Source: Flavobacterium cheniae (lineage in GTDB: Bacteria; Bacteroidota; Bacteroidia; Flavobacteriales; Flavobacteriaceae). From it: a stretch of DNA of 64,000 nucleotides. Within the stretch, counting starts at the first letter, position 1; each line of letters opens with the position of its first letter. The DNA lies in assembly GCF_004363695.1 (NCBI RefSeq), contig NZ_SNZC01000002.1:434001-498000 (forward strand), written 5' to 3'. Below, in pieces: positions 16,716-24,365 of the stretch. The notes below the pieces were generated by a model that saw only the letters and a list, made by a program, of their open reading frames with translations, ran no database searches and had not been told where the DNA came from. Both the position numbers and the translations under genes were made by a program.

Positions 16716-17756
16716 TTAAGGAGCTGGATTCGGAATTAATTCCTGAATTTTCTCTATTTCAGCTACGATTTCGTCTGATAAAACAGTGTCAAAAGCAGTT
16801 ATGTTTTCTTGCAATTGTTCCATAGTGGTAGCACCAATAATCGTTGAAGTCACAAATTTTTGGCGATGTACAAAAGCAATTGCCATTTGGGTTAACGTTA
16901 AACCATTAGCTTCTGCTAATTCTTTGTATAATTTGGTTGCTCTGAAGCAGTTTTCATTGGTATAACGAACGAAATTAGGAAACAATTTCATACGAGAATT
17001 TTCTGGATAACCATTCAAATATTTTCCAGATAAAAATCCGAATCCTAATGGTGAATACGCTAATAACCCAACATTTTCACGCATTCCAATTTCAGACAAA
17101 CCAACTTCATACAAACGATTCAACAATGAAAACGGATTTTGTATCGTTGCTATTCTTGGCAAACCGTGTTTCTCGCTTTCCATTAAAAAACGCATTACAC
17201 CCCACGGATTTTCATTTGAAAGTCCAATGTGTTTGATTTTCCCTTCTTTGATTAATCCGTCGTAAACTGTTAATACATCAAAAATATTGTCTTGCCATTT
17301 TGTATCCAATTCCTGAACACCGCGTTTTTGAAACATATTCATGATGCGTTCTGGCCAATGCATTTGATATAAATCGATATAATCGGTTTGAAGGTTTTTT
17401 AAACTTAATTCTACCGCTTCGTGAATACTTTTCTTTGAAAAATCTAATGGCTGACGAATGTACTCCATTCCACGATTTGGTCCCGCAATTTTAGTAGCTA
17501 AAACCAGTTTTTCTCTTTCTGAAGCACCAATTTTCTTTATCCAAGTTCCAATGTGACGTTCTGTACTTCCAAAGATTTGAGCGTTGCCACCAATAGGATA
17601 CATTTCGGCAGTATCAATAAAATTGATTCCTTTTTCAAGAGCATAATCCAATTGACTGTGCGATTCACTTTCGGTATTTTGATTCCCAAAAGTCATAGTT
17701 CCTAAACAGATTTTGCTGACTTTTAGTTCGGTATTGGGTAGTGTTGTGTAGTTCAT
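16716..17756 (-). CDS. Aldo/keto reductase (Tas-like)
   Basis: I choose the start at 17756 (MNYTTLPNTELKVSKICLG, 346 residues), since the family begins here and the earlier Met at 17783 adds an unusual leader. It is a cytoplasmic (beta/alpha)8 NADPH-dependent oxidoreductase. The catalytic Asp and Tyr are in 'INFIDTAEMYP', the Lys in 'LVLATKIAG', and the His in 'LYQMHWPER'. The NADPH-binding end shows 'STIIGATTMEQLQENI'. It resembles E. coli Tas, an NADP-dependent aldo/keto reductase; the physiological substrate is unknown. It is monocistronic. Confidence 0.9.
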   Translation of the reverse strand: MNYTTLPNTELKVSKICLGTMTFGNQNTESESHSQLDYALEKGINFIDTAEMYPIGGNAQIFGSTERHIGTWIKKIGASEREKLVLATKIAGPNRGMEYIRQPLDFSKKSIHEAVELSLKNLQTDYIDLYQMHWPERIMNMFQKRGVQELDTKWQDNIFDVLTVYDGLIKEGKIKHIGLSNENPWGVMRFLMESEKHGLPRIATIQNPFSLLNRLYEVGLSEIGMRENVGLLAYSPLGFGFLSGKYLNGYPENSRMKLFPNFVRYTNENCFRATKLYKELAEANGLTLTQMAIAFVHRQKFVTSTIIGATTMEQLQENITAFDTVLSDEIVAEIEKIQELIPNPAP

Positions 17757-17805
17757 TTCAGGATTTGAAAATTTAAAGTTCAAAGTTACAAAGTTTAACC
17801 CAAAG

Positions 17806-17839
17806 AAAAAGGCTTGAATTTTAAACTCAAGCCTTTTTT
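17806..17839 (-). terminator. Terminator after the OmpA-family gene
   Basis: A 12-bp stem (17806-17817 with 17827-17838) over a 9-base AT loop, with an A-run on the left that becomes a U-tract on the minus strand. It ends the leftward OmpA transcript just before the aldo/keto reductase start. Confidence 0.75.
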
Positions 17840-17858
17840 ATCAATCTTTTATGAAATG

Positions 17859-18824
17859 TTATAGATCATTCAACATTTTAGAAATTTCATCTAACTTAGG
17901 CGTTAAGATGATTTCGATTCTTCTGTTTTTTGCTTTTCCTTCAGCCGTTTCGTTGCTCATCAAAGGCGCATATTCACCACGACCCGCAGCTGTTAAGTTT
18001 TCTTTTTTCACTTTGGCGTTTGCAGATAAAATATTCACAATCGCTGTAGCACGTTTTGTAGATAAATCCCAATTGTTCTCTACTCCACCACCAATAGTTC
18101 CTGTGATTTTATCATTATCAGTATGCCCTTCAATTAAAACAGAAATGTCTGGATTATCTCCTAAAACTTTCCCCACTAAATCCACTGCTTTTTTTCCTTC
18201 TGAGCCAACTGTCCAACTACCTGATTCGAAAAGTAATTTGTTTTCCATAGAAACATACACTTTCCCATCTCTTTCAGTTACAGTCAAACCTTTACCTTCA
18301 AAAGCTTTTAAGGATTTAGATAACGTTTCTTTTAGTTTTTTCATAGCCGCTTCTTTGTCAGCCATCATTTTTTCTAATTCGGCTAAACGAGTTGACGAAG
18401 CTTCTAAATCTTTTTTCAATTTGTTTAAACGATCTTGTTCCGCTGCTAAAGCTTTTTGTTTTGCTTCTAACTCGGCTAACAATTGTCTGTTTTTGTTAAT
18501 ATTAGCTTCTAAAGCATCGTTGCTGTCTTTTTCAAGAGCTGCATAAGACGCTTTCAAATTATCTAAACTCTTTTTTGTAGCAGCATAATCTGCCGCTAAT
18601 TTATCACGTTCTGCTTTGGTTTTGTCTAATTCCGTTTGAAGATTGTTTTTGTCTAATTCCAACTGATTTTTATCGGTTTTTAGTAATCCATTTTCGTCAG
18701 ATAAAGCGTTGTGTTCTTTCTTTAAATCGGCATATTTATTTTCTAAATCTTGGTAGATTTTTTTAGAAACACATGAAGTAGTTAAACTTAAAACTACGCA
18801 AGCAAGGGCAATTTTTCTAATCAT
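17859..18824 (-). CDS. OmpA-family lipoprotein with coiled coil
   Basis: The start is placed at 18824, giving the lipoprotein signal MIRKIALACVVLSLTTSC and 321 residues; a Met at 18854 would add a ten-residue leader. The mature part is a long Lys/Glu-rich coiled coil (about 25-185), then an OmpA-like peptidoglycan-binding domain with 'SVLIEGHTDND', 'STKRATAIVNIL' and 'AKNRRIEIILTP'. It probably tethers the outer membrane to the cell wall, with the lipid anchor at one end and the OmpA domain binding diaminopimelate in peptidoglycan. It resembles Pal-type proteins but has a much longer spacer. It is monocistronic. Confidence 0.9.
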   Translation of the reverse strand: MIRKIALACVVLSLTTSCVSKKIYQDLENKYADLKKEHNALSDENGLLKTDKNQLELDKNNLQTELDKTKAERDKLAADYAATKKSLDNLKASYAALEKDSNDALEANINKNRQLLAELEAKQKALAAEQDRLNKLKKDLEASSTRLAELEKMMADKEAAMKKLKETLSKSLKAFEGKGLTVTERDGKVYVSMENKLLFESGSWTVGSEGKKAVDLVGKVLGDNPDISVLIEGHTDNDKITGTIGGGVENNWDLSTKRATAIVNILSANAKVKKENLTAAGRGEYAPLMSNETAEGKAKNRRIEIILTPKLDEISKMLNDL

Positions 18825-18839
18825 TTTTATTTTGTTTTT

Positions 18840-18905
18840 ATAATTGATTTTCAAGTTTCAGGTTTCAAGTTTGACGTTGATCTTTGAATTTGAACTTGTA
18901 ATTGA
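18840..18905. repeat. Degenerate AT-rich intergenic repeat
   Basis: Near-tandem units of the form 'ttcaagttt' and 'tttgaacttg' fill the space between the OmpA gene and xth. Similar 'ttgaaattgaacttg' units occur at 53656-53690 and 54122-54160, before the two ssb genes. It is probably a worn dispersed repeat family with no coding potential. Confidence 0.35.
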
Positions 18906-18909
18906 ACTT

Positions 18910-19671
18910 TTATTTAATTTCTACTAAAACTGGGCAATGGTCGGAATGTTTGGCTTCGGGTAAAATTAATGCTCTTTGAATTTTATCTTTCAAAGGTTCG
19001 GCTGCCAAACAATAATCGATTCTCCAACCTTTATTATTATTTCGAGCATTAGCTCTATAACTCCACCAACTGTAATTGTGTGGTTCTTTGTTCAAATGAC
19101 GAAACGTATCAACAAATCCACTTTTTATGAAACCATCTAACCAAGCTCGTTCTTCAGGTAAAAATCCCGAAATCTTTGCATTTCTTATTGGATCATGAAT
19201 ATCGATTGCTTCGTGACAAATGTTGTAATCACCACAAATTACCAAGTTTGGAACTTCTTTTTTCAACTCATTAACATAGTTTTGAAAATCGTCCATGAAC
19301 ATGAACTTATGATCTAATCTATCAATATTTGTGCCAGATGGAAGATACAAACTCATAATAGAAACGTCTTCAAAATCTACTCGTAAATTTCTTCCTTCAA
19401 AATCCATGTGCTGAATTCCAGTTCCGAAAACTACATTTTTAGGCTCGATTTTTGACAAAACTGCCACACCACTATACCCTTTTTTTTCAGCTGGAAAATA
19501 ATATTGGTACGGATAACCTGCTGCTTCAATTTCGATTTTAGGAATTTGGTCTTCGGTAGCTTTAATTTCTTGAAGACAAATAACATCGGGATTTGCTTGT
19601 TGCAACCATTCTAAAAAACCTTTGGTAATGGCTGCTCGAATTCCGTTAACGTTGTATGATATGATTTTCAT
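18910..19671 (-). CDS. xth: Exodeoxyribonuclease III (AP endonuclease)
   Basis: A 253-residue cytoplasmic Mg2+-dependent nuclease that cuts 5' of abasic sites and trims 3' ends in base-excision repair. Landmarks are the metal-binding Glu in 'ICLQEIKAT', 'SLYLPSG', the catalytic pair in 'VICGDYNICH', and the final 'KHSDHCPVLVEI' with the Asp-His pair. Length and order match the ExoIII/ExoA family. It is monocistronic, with an exact -7-like box TATATTTG on the minus strand at 19699-19692. Confidence 0.95.
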   Translation of the reverse strand: MKIISYNVNGIRAAITKGFLEWLQQANPDVICLQEIKATEDQIPKIEIEAAGYPYQYYFPAEKKGYSGVAVLSKIEPKNVVFGTGIQHMDFEGRNLRVDFEDVSIMSLYLPSGTNIDRLDHKFMFMDDFQNYVNELKKEVPNLVICGDYNICHEAIDIHDPIRNAKISGFLPEERAWLDGFIKSGFVDTFRHLNKEPHNYSWWSYRANARNNNKGWRIDYCLAAEPLKDKIQRALILPEAKHSDHCPVLVEIK

Positions 19672-19833
19672 TTACTACTATAGCTTTTGACCAAATATAA
19701 GAAAAAGGTTTTTAAAAATAAAGATTAGATTTCATCGATTTCATAATTCACTAACTATCAAGCTACTAAAAAATATAACAAAATCGTCTTTTTTATTAGC
19801 AAATGAAAAGTGCTGAAAATTCATCAAAATTCT

Positions 19834-19841
19834 TATCTTTG
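19834..19841 (+). promoter_or_regulatory. -7 box upstream of the fused acyltransferase gene
   Basis: TATCTTTG matches the TAnnTTTG consensus, 26 bases before the start codon at 19868. No clear TTG is seen at the right distance upstream. Confidence 0.4.
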
Positions 19842-19867
19842 TTTCTTGCTCAATAAACAAATTATAA

Positions 19868-21658
19868 ATGGGTTTAGTTACTGCTAAAGAAGTTGCAAAG
19901 GCAATTAATGCTGACAAATACGGGGTTTTCGGGACTTTCTCGGGCTGGTTGCTCATGAAAGTGCTTAAGATTTCTTCGCTGAACAAAATTTATGACCGAA
20001 ACAAACATTTGAGTGAATTGGAATTTTTGAATGCTATTTTAGATGAATTCCAAATCAAGTTCGAAATCCCAGAAGAAGATTTAAAACGTTTACCAAAAGA
20101 CGGCGCTTATATTACTATTTCTAATCATCCACTTGGCGGAATTGACGGTATTTTATTGTTGAAATTAATGCTTGAAAGAGAACCGAATTTCAAAATTATT
20201 GCCAACTTTCTATTGCATCGCATCGAACCGATGAAACCGTACATTATGCCGGTTAATCCGTTTGAAAATCATAAAGATGCAAAATCAAGCGTTGTTGGAA
20301 TTAAAGAAACGTTACGTCATTTAAGCGATGGAAAACCATTAGGAATGTTTCCTGCTGGAGAAGTTTCTACTTATAAAGATGGTAAATTAGTCGTAGATAA
20401 ACCTTGGGAAGAAGGTGCAATAAAAGTCATTCGTAAAGCGCAAGTTCCAGTTATTCCTATTTATTTTCATGCTAAGAATAGTAGATTGTTTTACTTCTTA
20501 TCTAAAATAAATGACACACTTAGAACTGCAAAATTACCAAGTGAATTACTAACGCAAAAAGATAGAGTAATTAAAGTTCGTATTGGAAAACCTATTTCGG
20601 TAGCAGAACAAAACGAATACCAAGATATTGAAGCGTATGGTGATTTCTTACGCAAGAAAACCTATATGCTTTCGAATGCTTTTGAAGAGGAAAGTAAAAT
20701 TAATTTACCAAAATTAAGCATTCCAAAACCTCCAAAGCAAATTGCGAAACCAGCAAATCATGATCAAATTTTAGAAGAGATGGCTTTTCTAAAAAATGGT
20801 GATTACCGCTTATTACAAAGTAAAAATTATGAAGTTTACTTCGTAACCGCTGATAAAATTCCGAATATCTTACACGAAATTGGTCGTTTGCGCGAAATTA
20901 CATTTAGAGAAGTAGGCGAAGGAACAAATGAATCGTTAGATTTAGATGCTTACGACAAATACTATCATCACATGTTTTTGTGGGATGAAGAAGCACAGTG
21001 TATTGCTGGCGCTTATCGAATGGGATTAGGTTCGCATATTTATCCAAAGCACGGAATTGATGGTTTTTATTTGCATGAATTGTTCCGTTTTGAACCTGAA
21101 TTGTATGATATGATGAGTAAATCTATCGAAATGGGTAGAGCGTTCATTATTAAAGAATACCAACAAAAACCAATGCCTTTGTTCTTGCTATGGAAAGGAA
21201 TCGTTCACACGACTTTACATTATCCTGAACATAAATATTTGATTGGTGGCGTAAGTATTAGCAATCAGTTTTCTGAATTTTCAAAATCGTTGATGATTGA
21301 ATTCATGAAGTCGCATTATTACGACCCATACATTGCGCAATATGTGCATCCGAAAAAAGAGTTCAAAGTAAAACTGAAAGACGCTGATAAAGATTTTGTT
21401 TTTAACGAAACCGAGTCAGACTTAAATAAATTTGACAAAATTATCGACGAATTAGAACCAGGAACTTTACGTTTACCGGTTTTAATTAAGAAATACATCA
21501 AACAAAACGCAAGAGTGGTTGCATTTAATGTGGATCCACTATTTAATAATGCGGTTGACGGATTAATGTACATTCGAATATCTGATATTCCTGAAAGTAC
21601 CATGAAACCTGTAATGGAAGAGTTTCAAGCGGAATTGGAAAGAAAAGAGAAAGGCTAA
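19868..21658 (+). CDS. Fused PlsC-type O-acyltransferase and GNAT-like N-acyltransferase (OlsF/GlsF type)
   Basis: A 596-residue protein with two acyltransferase halves. The N-terminal half (about 60-290) is a glycerophosphate-acyltransferase-like domain with 'SNHPLGGIDG' (His87, Asp93) and 'GMFPAGEVST'. The C-terminal half (about 305-590) is an OlsB/GNAT-like domain with 'ITFREVGEGTNESLDLDAYD', 'ELFRFEP' and 'ISNQFSEFS'. This order matches OlsF, the bifunctional enzyme described from Serratia and Flavobacterium that N-acylates and then O-acylates ornithine; homologous split genes make glycine lipids in Bacteroides. It probably makes ornithine, glycine or related amino-acid lipids of the envelope. 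Which amino acid is used cannot be told here. Its stop codon lies inside the terminator stem. Confidence 0.85.
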   Translation: MGLVTAKEVAKAINADKYGVFGTFSGWLLMKVLKISSLNKIYDRNKHLSELEFLNAILDEFQIKFEIPEEDLKRLPKDGAYITISNHPLGGIDGILLLKLMLEREPNFKIIANFLLHRIEPMKPYIMPVNPFENHKDAKSSVVGIKETLRHLSDGKPLGMFPAGEVSTYKDGKLVVDKPWEEGAIKVIRKAQVPVIPIYFHAKNSRLFYFLSKINDTLRTAKLPSELLTQKDRVIKVRIGKPISVAEQNEYQDIEAYGDFLRKKTYMLSNAFEEESKINLPKLSIPKPPKQIAKPANHDQILEEMAFLKNGDYRLLQSKNYEVYFVTADKIPNILHEIGRLREITFREVGEGTNESLDLDAYDKYYHHMFLWDEEAQCIAGAYRMGLGSHIYPKHGIDGFYLHELFRFEPELYDMMSKSIEMGRAFIIKEYQQKPMPLFLLWKGIVHTTLHYPEHKYLIGGVSISNQFSEFSKSLMIEFMKSHYYDPYIAQYVHPKKEFKVKLKDADKDFVFNETESDLNKFDKIIDELEPGTLRLPVLIKKYIKQNARVVAFNVDPLFNNAVDGLMYIRISDIPESTMKPVMEEFQAELERKEKG

Positions 21659-21682
21659 TCGATTGATTAGCCTTTCTCTTTT
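21643..21682 (+). terminator. Terminator overlapping the stop codon of the acyltransferase gene
   Basis: An 18-bp perfect stem (21643-21660 with 21665-21682) over a GATT loop. The last codons and the TAA (21656-21658) of the upstream gene form the left arm. Confidence 0.85.
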
Positions 21683-21694
21683 GATAATTAGGTT

Positions 21695-21889
21695 CTATTT
21701 TTTAACCTCAACAACAGTCGTATTTGCAATAATATCACCCAACCGTTGATTTTTACTTGAATTTTTTATAGTCAAAATTCCAATAATTCCAAAAGGAAAC
21801 ATATCAATTGGGTCGAATAAATGTCTTGTAATAGATTGACCAAAAGTTAATTCACCATTATTTGTTATAAGCGACTTAGGCTTTAATAT
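21695..21889 (-). pseudogene. Truncated remnant of an RDD family membrane protein
   Basis: Read on the minus strand, 21695-21889 codes an uninterrupted 60-plus-residue C-terminal piece ('ELTFGQSITRHLFDPIDMF', 'IIGILTIKNSSKNQRLGD', 'IIANTTVVEVKK', then a stop). It has the RDD family pattern: R..LFDpID, a hydrophobic strip, and the 'NQRLGDIIANTTVV' ending. No start codon or N-terminal RDD half lies upstream. That space is taken by the complete gene at 21883-22236, whose 3' end overlaps the remnant in another frame. It is probably a deletion-derived relic and is unlikely to be expressed. Confidence 0.7.
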
Positions 21890-22236
21890 TCAGAATTATA
21901 TTCAGTTATCATCAATTCTGGTTTTGTCTTTGAATATTTTATAAAAAGACTATCTCCTATGTCAAATTTATACCTCTCTTCAAAACCATCAATTCCTTCA
22001 TAAAATTTTCCATCGACTTTATATTTCACGTGAATAGAATTCCCTTTATAAGTATGTTTTTCAGTAACAATTCCACGTATAGTATGATAATCTGCTTTTA
22101 TGAATTTTATTTCTTCAATTCTTTCACTTCTCAAACTTGTCGCTATAAAATAAATAATGCTTACCAATCCAACCATTACAAAAAAAACACAAACTTTCTC
22201 TTTCGGCGATTTTTTTAATTGTTTTCTATTTTCCAT
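21883..22236 (-). CDS. Small single-pass membrane protein of unknown function
   Basis: A 117-residue protein with a basic N-terminus (MENRKQLKKSPKEK), one membrane segment (about 15-34), and an extracytoplasmic part with alternating strands: 'IRGIVTEKHTYKGNSIHVKYKVDGKFYEG' broken by turns, and 'GDSLFIKYSKTKPELM'. This resembles small DUF3592-like or beta-barrel-like flavobacterial proteins of unknown function. Its last codons overlap the RDD remnant. It lies 42 bases downstream of the M48 peptidase operon on the same strand. Confidence 0.6.
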   Translation of the reverse strand: MENRKQLKKSPKEKVCVFFVMVGLVSIIYFIATSLRSERIEEIKFIKADYHTIRGIVTEKHTYKGNSIHVKYKVDGKFYEGIDGFEERYKFDIGDSLFIKYSKTKPELMITEYNSEY

Positions 22237-22278
22237 TCGAATCTATTAAACCAAATTTACTCAAGAACTTGCATAAAA

Positions 22279-23064
22279 CTATTCAACCTTATCCTTAAAA
22301 TCTTCCCAAGCTTCTTTAGTTAAAATAGGTTTCGATTCTATCTTTTTACCTTTTAAATAATTCAAAATGGTTTTGGCTCTCGCTTCTGATTCGGGATGAG
22401 TGGAAACCCAATACGTATATTTGTGTAACTCATTATCAACGGATAATTCGTAAAGAAAATCAGCAAATGGTCTTGGATCGATATTCGCGTTAAGCATATA
22501 TTTTACGCTTTGCATGTCGGCTTCGGTTTCTAAACTTCTGTCGTAGGCTGATGATGAAAGTGTTTTTAAAATTTCACTTAAAACCGCACCATTTGAACCA
22601 GTCGTAATCGATAATAAAACAGAAAGACCAATTTCTTTCGATAATTTTTTCATTACGTGATTGCCTTCAATATGGGCAATTTCGTGACCTAAAACACCTA
22701 ATAACGCTTGCTCGTTTTTACAAGCTTTGATTAAACCTGTGTAAACTACTAAATGATTATCAGGCATAGCAAAAGCGTTTACTTCATCTTTGTCAACGAT
22801 GTGTACTTTTAAACTGTCTCTTTCGATGCCGTTTTCTTTACAAATTGGCAATAACAAAGAATCCAAAGTATTCACAATCGAATCATCAAAAATGATAGTT
22901 TCGGTGTCTTCAATTTCGTTCCAAATGATATCACCAAGTGTTTTTTCAGTTCCTGTTTTGGCTTCTTTTACCTTAAAATGTTTCACAAAATCAATTTGCG
23001 ATAACAACATCCAAACACCAAAAAATAGTGCTACGATAACTAATCCTTTACTTATTGTCTTCAT
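22279..23064 (-). CDS. M48 family metallopeptidase
   Basis: A 261-residue zinc protease with one N-terminal membrane anchor (about 7-25). The zinc ligands are HEIAH (His127, Glu128, His131) and Glu179 in 'SLETEAD', the standard M48 pattern. The domain also has 'NAFAMPDNHLVVYTGLI' and 'STHPESEARAKTI', typical of the BepA/LoiP/OMA1-like group that degrades misfolded envelope proteins. It probably faces the periplasm. Its start overlaps the end of the DUF4870-like gene by 17 bases, so it is the last member of a four-gene coupled operon. Confidence 0.92.
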   Translation of the reverse strand: MKTISKGLVIVALFFGVWMLLSQIDFVKHFKVKEAKTGTEKTLGDIIWNEIEDTETIIFDDSIVNTLDSLLLPICKENGIERDSLKVHIVDKDEVNAFAMPDNHLVVYTGLIKACKNEQALLGVLGHEIAHIEGNHVMKKLSKEIGLSVLLSITTGSNGAVLSEILKTLSSSAYDRSLETEADMQSVKYMLNANIDPRPFADFLYELSVDNELHKYTYWVSTHPESEARAKTILNYLKGKKIESKPILTKEAWEDFKDKVE

Positions 23065-23494
23065 TCGTTTTGCAAATTAAATTAGTTACATCTCCAAAAA
23101 AGAAGAATTCAGTGTGTTGTCCTTTTCTTACTTTAGTTGCGATAATTAAGGTAGAGAAAAACTCAATTAAGTTAAAAACCACTAACGTAATAATGTAAGC
23201 AAAGTAATAATTGGTTGCCTCTCCATCTTGAAAAAGAATAGACATAGTCCACCAAAAACCAGCACTATTAAAGAAAAATAATCCCAATTGAGAAACCAAA
23301 GCTTGTGTACAATGCCATTTTACAAACGCTGTACTTTTTCGGTTTCCTAAATAAAAGAAGATACTCGCCATTAAATTTAAAATAGGCAATGGCAAACCAC
23401 CAATTACGGCTACTAATGACATCAAATAGCTATTCGACGCACGTTCTAGTTCCGATTCGTGAGGTTGATAATTAAATTTTGCTGTTGTAATCAT
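23048..23494 (-). CDS. DUF4870-like membrane protein
   Basis: A 148-residue protein with three or four hydrophobic segments (about 25-50, 60-80, 95-120). Between them lies 'KSTAFVKWHCTQALVSQLG', the hallmark of the DUF4870/Tic20-like family ('rfHarQAl'). The N-terminus is cytoplasm-like and polar (MITTAKFNYQPHESELERA). Function is unknown. It overlaps DUF2752 upstream by 4 bases (ATGA type) and the M48 gene downstream by 17 bases, so all three are made together. Confidence 0.75.
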   Translation of the reverse strand: MITTAKFNYQPHESELERASNSYLMSLVAVIGGLPLPILNLMASIFFYLGNRKSTAFVKWHCTQALVSQLGLFFFNSAGFWWTMSILFQDGEATNYYFAYIITLVVFNLIEFFSTLIIATKVRKGQHTEFFFFGDVTNLICKTNEDNK

Positions 23495-23904
23495 AGATTT
23501 TTTTTAATGTTCCAAATCCAATTGGCTATTACCAGAATGATAAGTACAATAGCGACTTTTCGTTTTCTGAGTATAGTTTCAATTTTTAAATAAGTGGTGT
23601 AAAATGTTTCCTTTTTTTGAATGAAATCATAGCTAATCCAAACGGGAGCTATTATCATTATTAGCCCAACAATTATACCAAAAGGATTGATTAAAATTGC
23701 TGAAAGAAAATTTCCGTGTGAAAGTTGCATTACAGAACGTGTAGTTCCGCAAGAAGGACAAGGAATAGTGGTTACTTTTTTAAACAGACAAACGGTAAAT
23801 TCTTGACTTTGAATTTCGTGTTCGTGTTGCAACGAAAAAAGCAACCAACTATACCCTACAAAACAAGCGAATAAAAGAAATAGATATAGCTTGTTTTTAT
23901 GCAT
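23491..23904 (-). CDS. DUF2752 family membrane protein
   Basis: The start is set at 23904 (MHKNKLYLFLLFACFVGYSW), 2 bases after the previous gene ends; the longer frame from 24009 would run through that gene. The 137-residue protein has three membrane segments and the family signature 'TTIPCPSCGTTRSVMQLSHG', a Cys-rich loop next to a helix. It then shows 'INPFGIIVGLIMIIAPVW'. DUF2752 has no known function; the CPxCG motif could hold a metal or a disulfide. It is commonly found next to TM2 proteins, as here. Confidence 0.88.
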   Translation of the reverse strand: MHKNKLYLFLLFACFVGYSWLLFSLQHEHEIQSQEFTVCLFKKVTTIPCPSCGTTRSVMQLSHGNFLSAILINPFGIIVGLIMIIAPVWISYDFIQKKETFYTTYLKIETILRKRKVAIVLIILVIANWIWNIKKNL

Positions 23905-23906
23905 TA

Positions 23907-24248
23907 TTAGAACATAAAAGTTCTGTTGAATAACTCCATGTTTTTCTCTTTGGTAGCTCCTTGAATTAAAAACCAATCCACGATTGTCCAAACATATAAT
24001 CCTCCACAAGTTAATAATTTCCCAACACCCATACCTGTGTCGCCTATATAAAATCTATCAACACCTAAATTTCCTGCAAAAATAGATAAAATTAATGCGG
24101 TTGTAGGGTCTTTAAACTGAACTGTTTGTACCATTGGCCATTTCTCATCTTCCATTTGTAATAAACGTTCTCTGATAGATGCTAATTGATATCCTTCGAA
24201 AAATTTCGCGTTCGTCATCATGAACATGTCTACTTTTTGTGATTCCAT
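23907..24248 (-). CDS. TM2 domain protein
   Basis: A 113-residue protein with a soluble N-terminal part (about 1-45) and a TM2 domain: 'FAGNLGVDRFYIGDTGMG' between two membrane helices, then 'GLYVWTIVDWFLI', the classic G.dRFY.G and W...D pattern. TM2 proteins are small two-helix membrane proteins of unclear role. This is the first gene of the operon TM2 - DUF2752 - DUF4870 - M48. Confidence 0.92.
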   Translation of the reverse strand: MESQKVDMFMMTNAKFFEGYQLASIRERLLQMEDEKWPMVQTVQFKDPTTALILSIFAGNLGVDRFYIGDTGMGVGKLLTCGGLYVWTIVDWFLIQGATKEKNMELFNRTFMF

Positions 24249-24365
24249 TGTAAAATTGTTTGTTTTAGTTGTCTCCTACTCGTAAGGCTTTTCGGATGCG
24301 CCATAAAATGCTAATATAAAAACATTTTCTTTATTAGTCGACAACAACTAGAATTGTTACAAATA

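Noticed and set aside
17851..18546. 231-residue open frame on the plus strand, Ser/Phe/Ala-rich
   Set aside because: It lies wholly opposite the OmpA-family gene and its composition is what the complementary strand of a Lys/Glu/Ala-rich coiled coil gives. No domain is visible.
19868..21658. Hemolysin
   Set aside because: Some relatives of these acyltransferase domains carry this label, but the two-domain PlsC plus OlsB-like layout points to lipid synthesis.
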